DNA of 64,000 nt. Source: Dermanyssus gallinae. Lineage: Eukaryota; Arthropoda; Arachnida; Mesostigmata; Dermanyssidae. Position numbers and translations under genes: made by a program. The stretch spans positions 1,036,501-1,100,500 of the forward strand of contig QVRM01006416.1 of NCBI GenBank assembly GCA_003439945.1, in the 5' to 3' direction. Below are positions 35,862-48,585 of the stretch, piece after piece (position 1 is the stretch's first letter; every line of letters begins with the position of its first letter). The notes beneath the pieces were generated by a model that was given only the letters and a program-made list of their open reading frames with translations, had not been told where the DNA came from and ran no database searches.

Positions 35862-38339
35862 AATGAGCCCTTTAAAAGCGGACTCACATGCTACTCGTCT
35901 ATGAAAGAGTCTACAAGAAAGTTATGCGTATGCCGATACGTTCACACACTCACAAATCTACATGCACATCCATGCACATGCACACATGTGTTACTTTTCC
36001 GACACCGGTTCCAGGCCAAACCTTTCAGTTCGCAGTTTCTAAAGGAATCGTCAAGCCCGGTGGCGTGGTGGCTTAATTCTGCGCCTCGCAACGGAGACAC
36101 ATAAATGCGCGAGTTCAAGCCCCACTGTTGCACATTTGTTTTTATGGGAGTCCGTCTATGAAACAATGTGAAAAACAGTACCGTGGACGTTAAAACTTAG
36201 CTGAGGGTTAGCCCAAAAACTTTCGCTTCTAAAGAAATGGGTTTGTATAAATGAGGTACACGGTGTGCAAAATTCGAAATGATTGTGTCCATGACTTTGA
36301 CGGGCGTCTGCCATGATTCAGTCGTTCGATTTGCGCGAGACTCGTCACGCAACTTGGATGCAATTGTTTGTGTGCATGGTACCTGTCGAAAAAAAGTGAC
36401 AAAAGGCGAGCGTGAGCGAGAGAGAGGTTTTGAGAAATCAAACAGTGGTGCTGTAAACTAATAAGCTCAGACTGTCTGCACCAAACAAGTTTTACGTTTC
36501 AACCCGTACGCATGCAAACTACTAGCAATCGCATTTTTTCTTGGTTTTCTTCTGTTACCCTGTGGTTGCCACTATGGTGTTCTGCTGTGGGACAGCGGGA
36601 CGCATGGATGCTAGCACTGTTAATCGTTGAAGTAGCATTAAAGAATGGTTCCAGCTCCTCGCCTCTTCCTGGGGCCATTTAGGTGAGAGGTTTTTAGTGG
36701 GTATTATGCCAACAACATCAGCATCGAATCCCACACTACCCGCTTTGGGTGTGCGTAAAGCATTTTTCCCTCTCACCAAAAAAAAGCACTGTTAATCGGC
36801 ACCGGTTGGATCAGTTCATGACAGGTCATGAAGGGTTCCGAACTTGCGAGGTCGCCTTTGGTGTCGAAGCATGGTTGCCTCGCGCTGGCGACGTGTGCAG
36901 GTCAGTAAGAGGCGCAAATTGACCCACCTATCAATCTCGATTACTTATTAACGTCTTCTTATGAGGAGGGGGTCGTTCTGCAGGACGAAACGACGAGCCT
37001 GGACAATATGCAAATACGACGCACGTGTATGTACATACATGCATTTCGGATAGTATATGGGTTTGGTGTGAGCATACCGTTTGCTCGGCGATATAGTGAC
37101 CCGGCCCCAGTGGCTTGCGGCTGACTGAAGTGTTTCCGTGAGAAGCAACGTGGGAAGAAGCACCGACAAAGAAAATCGAACGAGCCCTTATGATAAATGG
37201 TTATGATAACCAAACAGCATGACCGAATCAAGTTTACGCGATTGATGGGCACAATTGCCACAAAACCCGTTTCTGGCTGTTCTCGTAGCACCAGCAGCAG
37301 CTCAGCCACATTCAGTACAGTGTACAGCCAAGAAGACAATTACGGCTTGAGCGAGACGATGCGAGGGATTGTGCTTCCTCAGTGCGTACCAGAATTACCC
37401 GTTAGTTGTTGTTGTCGTTGACGTTGTCGTCGTCGTCGTTACCGCGTCTATGTGCTTCATGCTGTGCGATCGGGATAGCGACGGTAATGTACACATGCAG
37501 TTAAACAACAAAAACTCCAAATCAAAGGTCTACTGGTCAGTTAACAAGTTGTATTAGTCGTTTTTTGCACCTGAAAAAAGAACGCAAGCAACGTGAGTAA
37601 TGTGTAGGGTTCTGGCTTGGTTGCATGGCTAAATGGCTAAGCGTAAAACGTATGTGTCGGTGTGTCATTCCACGCAGCACCTGCCCCATGCCAAAAATTG
37701 AATATAGAAGAATAAATTGCCAATAATGTTCATTTGTTTTCGTTAATCCGACACACAGTTATGTTAAGACATCTGTGAGTTGTGTCTATATTGGAACGCA
37801 CATGCATAGCACCCAGACGCACAGTTCATCATTCTATCGTCCGCAGGGTCACTAGAACCGACTATCAGAACTATCATATAATAATTACTCATGCGGTGTA
37901 ACCCAGCTGTGGCAATGGTAGTGCTATCCAATCTCGTATAAAAATCTGACAGTTTTTCAGAGAGTGATATGCGTGTTGCGAAATCTTAGATGGCATCACC
38001 TGATAAATAAAATGTAGTGTCATTTTTTTTATTCTATACAGTTGCAGTTTATATTTTGTAGTACACAAAAAGGTTTACGAAACTAACGCGTTAAAGTGTC
38101 GATTTACATCGACTTGAGTCGTATAGCACGGGTGCCGGCCAACAGGTACAACTGCTTACATGTTTATTCAAGAAAGTAATCTTAAGTGATAATTTTTGTT
38201 CATCTGAATACGTCAACCCTCTCCAAGGCCACACCCGCCTTAAGTTTTCAGGGAGGCTGTCCATGGAGTTCTAACTTCATGCCCCGCTTTGCTCGACACC
38301 TGTTCCAGACTAGCCTCGCTGCATATCTGAAGTCTTATT
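35862..38339. other. Non-coding spacer
   Basis: A tRNA-like segment at 36056-36125 (GGTGGCGTGGTGGCTTAA, box-B-like GAGTTCAAGCCCC) may be another SINE. 36670-36780 resembles the R1-clade 3'UTR weakly (GGTTTTTAGTGGGT ... TCCCACACTACCCGC). GTT/GTC repeats lie at 37400-37440. No exon was recognised. Confidence 0.4.
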
Positions 38340-39510
38340 GAGGATGGGAGAAGTGAACCGGCGCAGAAACTTGCCAACGCGTTTTCTGTGGTGGTTTTCT
38401 GAGACCGACAACCTCCGGAAGTCAGAACAATTTTGGCTGGGTTACGGCTTACTTAATTCGAAGCTATTGTTGAACGGCAAAACCATCGACTCGGCTACAG
38501 ACACCCAACAGGGTGAAGCGCTGGACGCAGCCCTGTTATCCTCGGGAGTTTGACCGTTAGTGAACTATTTCACTTTAAATGTTTGATAAATTGACGACTG
38601 CTTACTCGCGGGGACCTAGACGGGCTAAAGAAAACTTGGCCGCGTTTTGAATTTTACTGTCACAAAGCAATTTCCATCTGATCCCCCAAAAATGCGATGA
38701 ATTAATTACGGCCTGCGTAGAGGCATAGAGAGGTTCCGTTTTTAAAAAACGTATGTTCCCTCTTGCCCGGACATTTACACAAAACTAAGTGGGGAGCTTT
38801 AGGAAATCCTCTCTTTCGAGACGGCATTAAAACAGCTTTAGACAGACATACTAACGAATTTTGTCTTTCAACGCAAGCCGAATTTAGCGCCTCATTTGTG
38901 GCTATAGTCTCACTTTCGAGACAGCTCCTCACGCAGCCAGGTATTCCTGTGGCTTTGGGAGGGCTGGAACAGACAGTGTGCCTGAAGCTCTTCTGGCGGA
39001 AAATCCGGACACCCTTATTGATGACATCTGCGTTGGCCTGCCTCTGGGAGACCCTATAGTGGATTCGCATAACTGTACCTGTTAAAGCTCTGTCGGGGCG
39101 CGGTCTAGTGTGGCACGGACCGTATTGCCCCCAGAGCGCAGGCACGGAATGGTCAATTTTAAAATTGCAGCCGCGCTCCAATTCATAAGCACTTCGTGCA
39201 TTATTGAGTCACCAAACCTCGAACACTCTAGAAAACGCCCGGATGGCATGAACTTTGTGCCGTTCGAAACAGAACGTGCGTTGGTTTGGAACGCAACTTC
39301 GACCGGCCTTCTAGAGCTCCTAACAGTCCGTATCGGAGCTTCTTGAGCAAGGATTGCCGCCACTCAGCCGAAACAGGCTAATAATCGAAAATATTCGGGC
39401 CTTGCCAACAACTATCCCCGCAAGCAAGAACGGCCATTTTGCGTCGGTTACGTTCGAGGCTCTGCCCTTCTAATGACAATAATATTGACAAAACTAGTCA
39501 ATGACCGCTA
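38340..39510 (+). mobile_element. Remnant of an atypical reverse transcriptase (QQGDxLGPxLF type)
   Basis: The open frame 38338-38553 gives YGLLNSKLLLNGKTIDSA followed by TQQGEALDAALLSSGV, which matches the s..GvQQGDpLGPlLFslg block. Next comes a broken IDDCLLAG with two aspartates at 38593-38598 (compare YLDDg.lgG), then AKENLAAF. A second frame at 38763-39059 contains GNPLF and ALDRHTNEF, the position of the LLGsPi...i region in this RT type. This is not the YADD pattern of the other LINEs here. I recall similar RT-like proteins predicted in sponges and ticks but cannot name their element class. Many stops. Confidence 0.5.
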
Positions 39511-39801
39511 TCGGGAAACGCAAAGTCGAGACTTCCCTCCGTTAAAGGCTCTCCCTAGACGTTCAGTGGGTGAATGGTACACCTGTCGACCCCCGTGGAC
39601 ACTGCAACCGGTTTGATCTCAGCATATTTTCTTGTGCTTTAGCTATTTAGGAGTTTGCTGATAGCCAAATGAGTGAAGTGTCGGAATCGAAAACCGTGCT
39701 GATTTTCCGACAGCGTCCGTTGATAATGTGCTCACCTGCTTTGAATAAGCAGGAGAGCATACCTATAGGGCGGTATAGAGAGGTATATAAACGATATACA
39801 C

Positions 39802-39813
39802 GAGGGGTCTCCT

Positions 39814-39849
<36 letters not shown>

Positions 39850-39861
39850 AGGAGACCCCTC
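39802..39861. repeat. Palindrome with (TA)n core
   Basis: GAGGGGTCTCCTTGTA and its exact reverse complement TACAAGGAGACCCCTC flank an uninterrupted TA dinucleotide run, so the whole 60 bp is self-complementary. Confidence 0.97.
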
Positions 39862-39869
39862 TCCAATCT

Positions 39870-39930
39870 CTGCTGCATATTTTGTGCAAATATGCAGTGC
39901 TGCTGCATATTTGCACAAAATATGCAGCAG
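39870..39930. repeat. Palindrome with 28-bp arms
   Basis: The left arm at 39870-39897 starts CTGCTGCATATTTTGTGC. The right arm at 39903-39930 is its exact reverse complement. The spacer is five bases. Confidence 0.97.
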
Positions 39931-41680
39931 GATTGACTTTGTTCATATTTGTAGACAGTATATTTACAGAAGTTAATAAAACATATATCACCAACTTTGC
40001 AACATGTAGGTTGGGCTGCTTCGTTGTGATGATGATGATGACGACCATAATGAAAAGCCTAACCTTGAAAAGACGTTGGCATCAAGTTGACAGTATAACT
40101 CAGTAGACTTCTAGTTAAGCAAGCGTTTGCCTCGAAGCAAAGAACAACAACTGCAGGTGCATTTGAGGTTTTAAATAATTCAAATGTTCAAAGGTCTTCT
40201 AGAAGACAGTGGCGTTACTAGAGTTTACCTGTGCAATTGCAGTTATCGTGATGTCAGAGCGTCTAGTCAACAAACACAAATGCGGCTATTAAATAAATGC
40301 TAGACACTCCCAGTAGAGTAGCTACGAATTCATCGAAGACGGGATGCGCTGGGCATCTACAAAGCCAAGAAAGTTCAAGTTAGGTGCGTTTAATCCCTTA
40401 GTCACGTCTGTGGGCGAGTACCGAGGGGTGAACGTTTTTACAAATGAAGGTGTTGATACAGAAATACGCATGTGGGGTCACTTTACAACCACGGCATCCA
40501 CGCGTGAATTTTACCCGATATCGAGGCCACCGGGAGCCCTTTCCTAGGATACAGAGGTACGACAAACGACACGAAGTGTACGATGCCCACCCGAACGTCC
40601 GCTACAGCTACTCGAATCGAATCTACTCAGTCTTCGCAATATTCGCGGTAGCAGCAACGATAACATACCGCTAATCGTAGCAATGTTGTAGATGCATCGT
40701 GATGACCTTGTCGACAGCCACGATGCCGGACACAGCATTTCAGAGAGACGCGAGCGGGAACAGTGCCAGCAGCACGGGTGAGAGAGACAGGAATTTGTAA
40801 GATAGACAGAATAGGGAGAAAGAAAGGGCATGCCGACGGATGACCAGCACAGCAAGCCGCTGGAATGGTTGTTAAAATTATGGCGAAAAAAAAACCCGAC
40901 TAAAACAACTCTACCAGCAGTAGCAACGACAACAATACCGTTGTCTCACCATCATTAATCAGCAATCGAAGGCTGCGACGGACGGACGAACGGAACATGA
41001 TTTTCAGGTAGATCAGCGCTCATCGTGTTTCTTTGTCGTGTTTCTTTTCTTCTACTTCGTTTAAGGATTATTCGTTGTAGGCTGCCGAAGATCTGACAAA
41101 CAAGAAGCACCAACTACAACATCAACAACAACGCAAGCAACGGCAACGTTTGTCGCTGTTGTGCTTACAGCAGTACACTGTGTTGTTGTTGTTGTTTCTG
41201 TTGTTGTTGTTGTTGTGGTTGTTGCTGCTGCTAATGTTGTTGTTGCTGTTACCGTTGTTGTTGCTGGTGCTAATGTTGTTCTTGTTGTTGCTGAAGTCGC
41301 GGCGGCCACTGTCCACCTGGCTAGACCCGACCAACGCTGGATTCCGAAGAAGACCACAATGACAACGACGCAGCGACGACGATGATGATGATGATGAAGG
41401 CGACAACGTCGCAGCGGCCACAAAACAGCATTCCAGAGGGCTGGGGAAGCGGTTAGTGCTGATGTTGTTGTTGTTGTTGCCTTTGCTGTTATTCTTGTTA
41501 TTGTTGTGCTTGTTGTTGTTGCCGTTGCGGTTGTTTAGCCAGCCATTCAGTTTTTCTGTTGTTTCTTCCTGACAGTGCTGGTCATCCTCTCGTGCGTCGT
41601 TCGTCTGCCGTTTGCCCTTCTTGCCTTATCTTTTTCTGCCCATTTATCTTTCTTGTACCACCGTTTTTCTCTTTTTCTCG

Positions 41681-41681
<1 letters not shown>

Positions 41682-41755
<74 letters not shown>

Positions 41756-41760
41756 TACAT
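41682..41760. repeat. (AT)n microsatellite
   Basis: About 67 bases of pure AT followed by ATAC units. Confidence 0.95.
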
Positions 41761-42553
41761 GTACGCTTCTCTTTCGCTTTCCTCTGGTACATCAATTTTA
41801 CGCCGGGCTATGCAGCACATGCCTTGAACAGCCTCGAATAGTTGTTGTTGTTTCTGCTGCTGCTGTTGTCAATCCAGTTTGCATTCGACGGTCTATGGAC
41901 CGCATATGTTAGCTAGATATAGTAATAATCAAAATTTCAGAAGACGCAGCAGCAAGAGTGGCTGAAGCAACAACAGTCGCAATGGCAGCGCTACCAACAA
42001 AAAAAGGCAACATCAAAATCAACGCCAACAACTAAAAACGAGAGCATCTAAAAGATACATTTATCGAGGCGTCTGTTGCTTTTGTTTAGTTATCGGGTTG
42101 TTCTTTGCGCCAAAACTTTTTTGGTACATACCGCGCTTCATATTTCTCTCACCCATCATCACTCTATCATTTCGTCTTTCTTGATTAGCATTTTGCCTGC
42201 TGGCGTATATTCTCAAGAATGCACGTGAAATAAGATTTTTTGGACACATATTTAATGGTGACTTTAAAACATTGAGCAGGTGGCCACACTAGCTACTTCT
42301 CATCTTGAGCGAGCTACAGCAAGTAGACAATGACTGGTATGATACGGCGGTTGCCCGGCAAAATCCCCGAACACAATAAGATAAACGATTGCATGAATAA
42401 GTAAATACATAACCAACATACTCGACAAGAGAATATCATAACATGGCAATAACGTGGTATACAGACACGGACATGCCCAAATAAATTGACATAGCGAGAT
42501 AGATGGCAGTGGAAAAGCTTGTATTGTGCGTTCTCAAACATAAATGTAATACA

Positions 42554-42557
<4 letters not shown>

Positions 42558-42630
<73 letters not shown>
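42558..42630. repeat. (AT)n microsatellite
   Basis: Pure AT dinucleotide run of about 73 bases. Confidence 0.95.
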
Positions 42631-42633
<3 letters not shown>

Positions 42634-43399
42634 GAATACACTTAAGCGCGTATGACAGGTAAAGTAACCGTGCCAAAATTTGTCTCGTAGAATCCGTTTC
42701 ATCGCAAAACAGGGATCCCTGATCACAAGGAAATCATGTGTGTGAAGTATCCGCCGTGCAGTAGCGTGCCACTAGCTGGGTTCGGCCGTTGCTCTTGTGG
42801 TCGACGACCCAACGGAGAGAATAGAAGTTCTTAACTGCCGAGCGAGAATGCTGCAGTGCTCAGGCCACAGGGACCGAAGTCCTACCAAAGCGTCAACACA
42901 TAATAGGGGGAGAATGACACGATAAAGTGTGAAGTACATTGAATTGGAATAATAGGGGGAGCATGAAGTACAGCAACGACGGCTAGAATACCTCATAGGT
43001 CGGGACCACCGAGTTGAATTACCGTAGCCTCGCCCATCAGAAGAGTATGCCTATGGTCTACAAGCAGCTATTGAGAATAAGTCAGATGATAAACAACCAG
43101 GTGCGCGCAGCCAATAAAGATTATAGTATTGGTCTGATGACAACACACGATTTACGGCCGTAGAAATTGACCCAAGCGAAGTAAGTGGGGCCGAGGACGT
43201 TAATGCATAGCGGAGCGGCGACAATGGAACCGGCCAGAACAATTCTGGCAATGGCGGCTGCCAAGTGTGGTTAGACTGATGTCCAAGTGGCGACCAAAGA
43301 GGTTGAAGTGCAACAAAAGGATTGTAAATGCTCAACAACTCAACGGCAACAGCAGCAGCAGACAATCATGAAGGAGAGTAAACCATGATCGGAGCTGTT

Positions 43400-44290
43400 A
43401 AAGGAAAAGAAAGCCCCGATGCACATAGGCTGCGAGACATCGATTTCAAGGATTCTGATGCAGAGGGTGGTTACAAAGGTTCGGCACATATTTCTACCCC
43501 CAGTCTTACTCCACCAACAGCGTCCTTTCACAAATACGCAAACTTTATACCAATTTTGTTCTCTGTAATTATCGGTGATTTGCCGGCGATTGTGAAGCAG
43601 AAGCATCAATCAATGCAAGTCATCCGATATGCTGATAGCATTGTACTCTACTGTGAAAGTCACTTTCATATTTAGCAAGCGTTTACCACTCTTGCAAAGT
43701 TCGTAATCGAGAGCTTGCTGGAGATAATTTAAGGTATTTCAAGGGAAAACGGCCACTTTTCGAAACAACAGCGACGGCGCATGGAGAAAGAAAAATCAAG
43801 AAAATAGTCGGTAACTCGAGGAACGGCGCACCATAATAGAGCCGATAGAGGCAAGACTAATAAAAGGAGCCTGACGCCTGAAATCTGGATCGGCGGCAGG
43901 ACAGTGTCAGGCCTGGAGAGACAAGACCACCCAAGCGTTTTTAATCACTGCTGTGCTAGCAACTTTTAAGAAAAACGTGCTCACAATAAGATGAGGGCAA
44001 TACCGTTCTAAGGGCTGACGTGCGAGACTACAACGATTTTCTCGTTGTAGTCTTTCACCAACATGAATGGTGAAAATAAAGAGAACGTAGAAATGAGCAA
44101 ACATAGAAATATAGAATGTCTCAGTTCTAATCCTAAAACACACTGGAAAAAATACCAGTCATTAGAGAACCGTTTACAACATGCGCCAATAGAAGAGTCA
44201 GAGTGGCAGAGGATAGCTTTAGCAATCTGCCTGGGATTCCTGCAGCTGAAATTATCCTGAAACCTTTCGTGGATTCTAGCCTTCTTCATA
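43400..44290 (+). mobile_element. Reverse transcriptase fragment with mutated active site
   Basis: The open frame 43385-43675 ends with PILFSVIIGDLPAIVKQ and IRYADSIVLYCES, which corresponds to the RT stretch between motifs 4 and 5. YADD is changed to YADS at 43628-43639. After 43675 the frame breaks. 44083-44260 has weak similarity only and includes an inverted repeat at 44025-44053. Non-LTR type; clade not determined. Confidence 0.55.
44025..44053. repeat. Short perfect hairpin
   Basis: AGACTACAACGA and TCGTTGTAGTCT with a five-base spacer. Confidence 0.9.
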
Positions 44291-44911
44291 CCTCAAACGT
44301 ACACACTGGCAAAAAAAGGAACGACAAATCTTGCTTAAACCGGGTGTCTAACTGAGCTGGCTGGAAGTTTTCTTTGACTTGGAAAGCATTTACTGTGCTC
44401 GATTCTACTATAGCAAAACAGTCGTTTAATTACGATCTTAATTAACTTAATGAGAGGCCTAGAAGTGACGTCTAGAGTTGTGGTAAGTTTAATCGCTTGC
44501 CTGGCTCTGCCATACGAACTGTCAGTAAGCTTCCAAAGTCTGGAAGTGTTGCCCTGAAGTTGCTTGAAGCGCGTTGTATATGACTAAGCATTGGTTTTAC
44601 AAAGTTCACTTTTGTGACGCATGTTCACGTAACAAATTACAATAATAAGCACACTTTGATTCTAGCCATTAAACCATTAAGTGCCAGCGGTAAAAATGGT
44701 TAACTCTGCCGCAGGCGCGTCAACTCCGCTAAAAATTAACTTTAGATGCTACTTTAAACTACTCGGCCAGAGCCTGTTAAAGTGTTTACTGTATTCATTG
44801 ACTTGCAAAGTACTTAAAACATAAAGCCATTTATCTGTGGCCTCAGCGTCACGCACGTTTAGTCAAATCAGATGGGCAACTTTGTCAAGAAACAAGCTGA
44901 TACCTTGCTGG

Positions 44912-45130
44912 TCATATCTCCTCACTAAAGCTGAGGAAGCAGATAGTGTAGGTAGCCGGAGAGCGCCTTCCAGATAAAAACGCTACCACAGAATAGTGAT
45001 CAGAGAACAGCCTAGACCACACGGTCGGACAGATTTCTAGGAAATCCTCACAATTTCCAATAGCAATATGGACAATACAGGCACCGGAGGCAGGGCGAGT
45101 CACTTGCTGAACACATAAAAGTTGTTTCTT
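44912..45130 (-). mobile_element. LINE APE-type endonuclease fragment
   Basis: The minus-strand frame reads TRPASGACIVHIAIGNCEDF, then VWSRLFSDHYSVVAFL. This fits the C-terminal end of APE endonucleases, where TR..SG...D and SDH motifs precede the linker to RT. The residue expected as aspartate in IDLI is histidine here. It may belong to an element different from the RT fragment at 43.4 kb, which is on the other strand. Confidence 0.5.
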
Positions 45131-45230
45131 GCGGAGCTTCCACTACCTACATTAGCCAGCAAATATAGGTTCACGGCAGCAAATCCAGGTTCCCGATACT
45201 ATACACGACATAGCTGAACTCGTCGGAAGT

Positions 45231-48200
45231 ACCTCTCCCAACAAACCCAGCAGAACCTCCTTATGCGTGACAGGACTTGAATACATGCCGATAGTAAGCT
45301 CTTCAAAACGGCGCTATCTGGAGAACCTGTTCGTTACCATCATTACTGCGTTTAGCACATTTAGATAGTATAAGGCAGTTTATGCGTCGTAACTTTTTGA
45401 TATTTCGCTTATGACTATAACGACTAACCCAGAATCCTCTTGCACCAAAAGGCCATCCAGCGTTTCGAGTTGCCCTGATCCTTTGAGCCTTCTCATCCCT
45501 CGATTAAGGTCGGGATTACTAAACGTAGATGTTTTTCCCGTCTAGAGTTACACTTTAAAATCAGGCGATTTTAACCATGTCTGACATTGCCTTACATTCG
45601 AAGGTTTATGCGAGATAACGCCATTTAGACTATCAAGTGTCATGTTCAAGTTGTGTTTAACAAGGAAAAAGCAAATTCTAGTTTATCTGTCCAAGTAACG
45701 CTAACAGTGGTGTATTTGGGTGTATTTGTACTAAAAACTCTTTTTGGACACATATGTCCGCAAGCTGGGCGCACCCCAACTTCAGAAACATCCTTCTTTT
45801 GCCGAACGTCTTTTCGTCCTAGAGGTCCTCTTGGCCAGCCGCTTCATCGTCTGCTTCTAGTAAATCCTTGTAATTCCCGTAAGATTGATTTTTACCAGCC
45901 ATGGACCAGCCGCGGTTTCTACAACAACGGAAGCGTAAGGTCGACCGGAAACCTCCGACATGCCAGGATGGGGACGCTGATGCAAATAAGAACTGCTTCG
46001 TTCGACACACAATTACGGACTTTCTAATTTGTCTATTTCTTACGCAGTCTAGTAAAACAATAATGATCAATCTCTATGTGATGCCGTTGTCGCCTCCCCC
46101 CCCTTCGCCACTGCCGTCTTAGTATACGCTTGGCTTATTCTCATAGCAGTATATCCATAACCATTAACCGTTTGCTGACCGCCAATATATTAGTTAATTT
46201 AAATACGTAACATCGATTATTCCGCGTTCTTTCGTCGCGGGTTTGTGTTACGTATGCCTTGCGTTTGTGTGTTGGTGTTGGCGATAACCTGCGCCCATGA
46301 TTTGTTGTTGTTATGATGTGATGTCATGACATAAAGGCACATATGGGTTGCATATGAAGCCGTATAGGTTTTTGTGCGCATGTATGAGTTGAATGTGGCC
46401 CTTTGTCGGCAGTGTCTTTACGTTCAGCATATGAGACCAATGTGTTCGCCATCAAAAAGGTATAAAAGCGCGTCAACAGACTAACAAACAGACTGAACCT
46501 GAGCGTTGAAACCTAAGAGTGACCTCAATGCTATGCAGGTCATCGAGGACACTGGCAGTCCGATTCTGCAGTTTATATTTGACTGTACCCATAGTGGTAG
46601 CATATGAATGAATATGTGCAGAGTAAGATAGGGTCATAAAACCGATAATACGAAAAATAGTCCTAACTAATCATGGTGCGACTGGTTCCGGTTTCCTGTG
46701 GTTACATTTCAGGAAATTAGTATAGCAGGCGGGGTAAAAAGTATTTCAGAAATATATATTCAAATTCATCACTTTTGGCCCTTTTTAGAGTGATTTAACA
46801 ACAAATCCCGTCGCAGCATGGAATAGACAACCACAGAACCGAAGTGCATCATGCAAGTATGTCATCTTCAATACAGTACAGATGTATTCCTGACATGTTC
46901 GAACAACAACCAACAAGCTCCCACAGTGAGGGCGTCAAGTCTGCGATCCAGCTCACCAAAATGCAGAAGAGTATGGCGCACTAGCTACTACGCTACGCCG
47001 CCGTTTTACATCTTGAAAACAAATCAATTAGTCAAGCGTTTCTTCAAAAGGCAGTTAGTTCGTTTTGCGCTCTAAACACGATAAAAGAAAGCACTCATTT
47101 CCATTAAACAAATGGCGATTGTGTATAAGATCTAGTTTTAAACGATCTTCTAACAATCACACGTGAACACCAGTGAATCCACCGAGGACAACTCCGCAAC
47201 GGTGTCTCCTGTTTCTCAAACTTCATACGTTTGCATTTAGTGTGGTAGAATGTGTGAGAGCCCCTTAGGGACCGAGAAACCACACCACTTGCTTCCACTC
47301 CCCGAAATCCGGGGCCGGATGCCGGTCCACACCTCAGACCTTCAATCTGATCTAAATTCATTAGCACACGTGTTCTGACAGGGCCCCGCAGGAAGACTTG
47401 TCAAGGTCATACCCTGTAGAAAAAGTGACTGCTGCCCCGCGGCCATCATAACAAGGTGTCGTTGACCCAACTGCACTCAGCAAAATCGACAAGGTACATC
47501 CTCTAAATACGGATCAACAATCGGTACCGGTTTGAGTGGCCCGCGGCCTCAATGTCTATCTACAAAACCTGCTTGAATAGACAATTTTCTCTTCAGAATA
47601 TCTATTGAACAAACGAGGTATCTTTTTGTCCACAGAAATCAATGGTGCTTAACCGATCATTTGTTCGCCAATTGTCAAACCTAACCGTCTTTAGAAAACT
47701 CAAATACACTCATGGTGTGCGGACTGTCCTGACGAATAATAGTTTATGCTATATATATATATATATATATATATAGCTATGGCAAGACTACAGCGCTCTC
47801 TCAATTCGCCTTGAAGTGTATGGAAACAAAAAAGAGCCTTGCTCGACGTGGTTCTCCGGTGGAATCACTTGTTAATGAAGAATGTAAAAATCAAATTAAA
47901 GAAATCAACCATGCTGGCAGATGTCACGATGAGCAGCCAACTTGTCCCCAGCCCTCTGGAAGAGCACATGAACTAACTCTTGAAGCTTATAAAGTAAGAT
48001 TCTAACAAGAGATATCATCGATGACCTTACATCGATAAAATAACATGCCGTCTTGTTAGGGACTTAGCACCCCTTAAATGGAGCATGGCTTCAAGCCTTG
48101 CTCCATTTAAGTCAGCTTGGCATCATGCTGAATCTTAACTCCTTTCGCATGGTGTCAGCTATTAGGATAGGCACCTTCGTCTGTGAGCTGTTGTCACGTA

Positions 48201-48275
48201 CATCGGATGGTGAACTGCTGCGGGAGTACTTTGAGTAACTCCCTTCCTAGTGTGCCTCCTCGTGATGCGCGCAAA
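45231..48275. other. Non-coding spacer
   Basis: ORFs at 45653-46027 and 45901-46122 (plus), 45819-46070 (minus) and 47811-48005 (plus) show no recognised domain. The last has reasonable amino-acid composition and ends near a GTAAGA word. (AT)n lies at 47749-47775, and a 39-bp palindrome at 48073-48111. Confidence 0.4.
48073..48111. repeat. Near-perfect palindrome
   Basis: CTTAAATGGAGCATGGCTT and AAGCCTTGCTCCATTTAAG are reverse complements with one mismatch. Confidence 0.9.
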
Positions 48276-48585
48276 TGTTCTGTCCAGCGGACACTCTCAT
48301 CGCAAATCGAAAGTTGATCAGAGGCGTAAATTCCCTATAGTAATATTTTCTGTCGTCCTGGTCCGTTGATTATGAGAGGCAGGACATACGATATAAATTC
48401 TATTGGAACTCGTTTGTAGTATTATCGTTCTGCAGTGGTCTACTTGAGGAGTGTTAAGGCTTATTACTACCACGAATAGGTGACTTCCAGCGACTACGGA
48501 CCGACTGGTTAACGCCCCGGGCCTAGTCAATCAGAGGTACAAATAAGGGATGCCTGCTCCCTTAGCTTAATAGGCGTAATGACTA
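48276..48585 (+). mobile_element. LTR copy 2 (gypsy family of 34 kb)
   Basis: It is homologous to 34040-34360 (minus) and 49660-49960 (plus): GTAAATTCCCTATAGTAAT, TACGATATAAAT, GAGTGTTAAGGCT, GGTTAACGCCCCGGGCC, CTTAGCTTAATAGGC. Ends are approximate. No pol sequence is attached. Confidence 0.65.

Larger units (their letters stand above)
39511..40340. other. Spacer with two palindromes
   Basis: Contains the adjacent inverted repeats at 39802-39861 and 39870-39930. A GAT repeat follows at about 40028-40041. Confidence 0.6.
40341..43399. other. Non-coding, CpG-rich then AT-rich DNA with many microsatellites
   Basis: 40.3-40.9 kb has overlapping ORFs on both strands with no known domain. GTT-rich arrays lie at 41175-41295 and 41465-41530, (GAT)n at 41381-41398, (AT)n at 41682-41760 and 42558-42630. 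No supported exon. The CpG-rich 40.9-41.5 kb part could be regulatory. Confidence 0.4.

Noticed and set aside
42772..43365. Minus-strand ORFs resembling a LINE C-terminus
   Set aside because: A few residues (LLCVDALVG, SLWPEH) hint at it, but no conserved motif is present.
45819..46122. Overlapping ORFs on both strands
   Set aside because: Plausible composition (for example a charged stretch on the minus strand starting near 45900) but no recognisable family, splice sites or repeats. Too weak to call.
47811..48005. Charged ORF near a GTAAGA word
   Set aside because: It could be an exon, but the donor is weak (AAAGTAAGA) and no partner exon or family was found.
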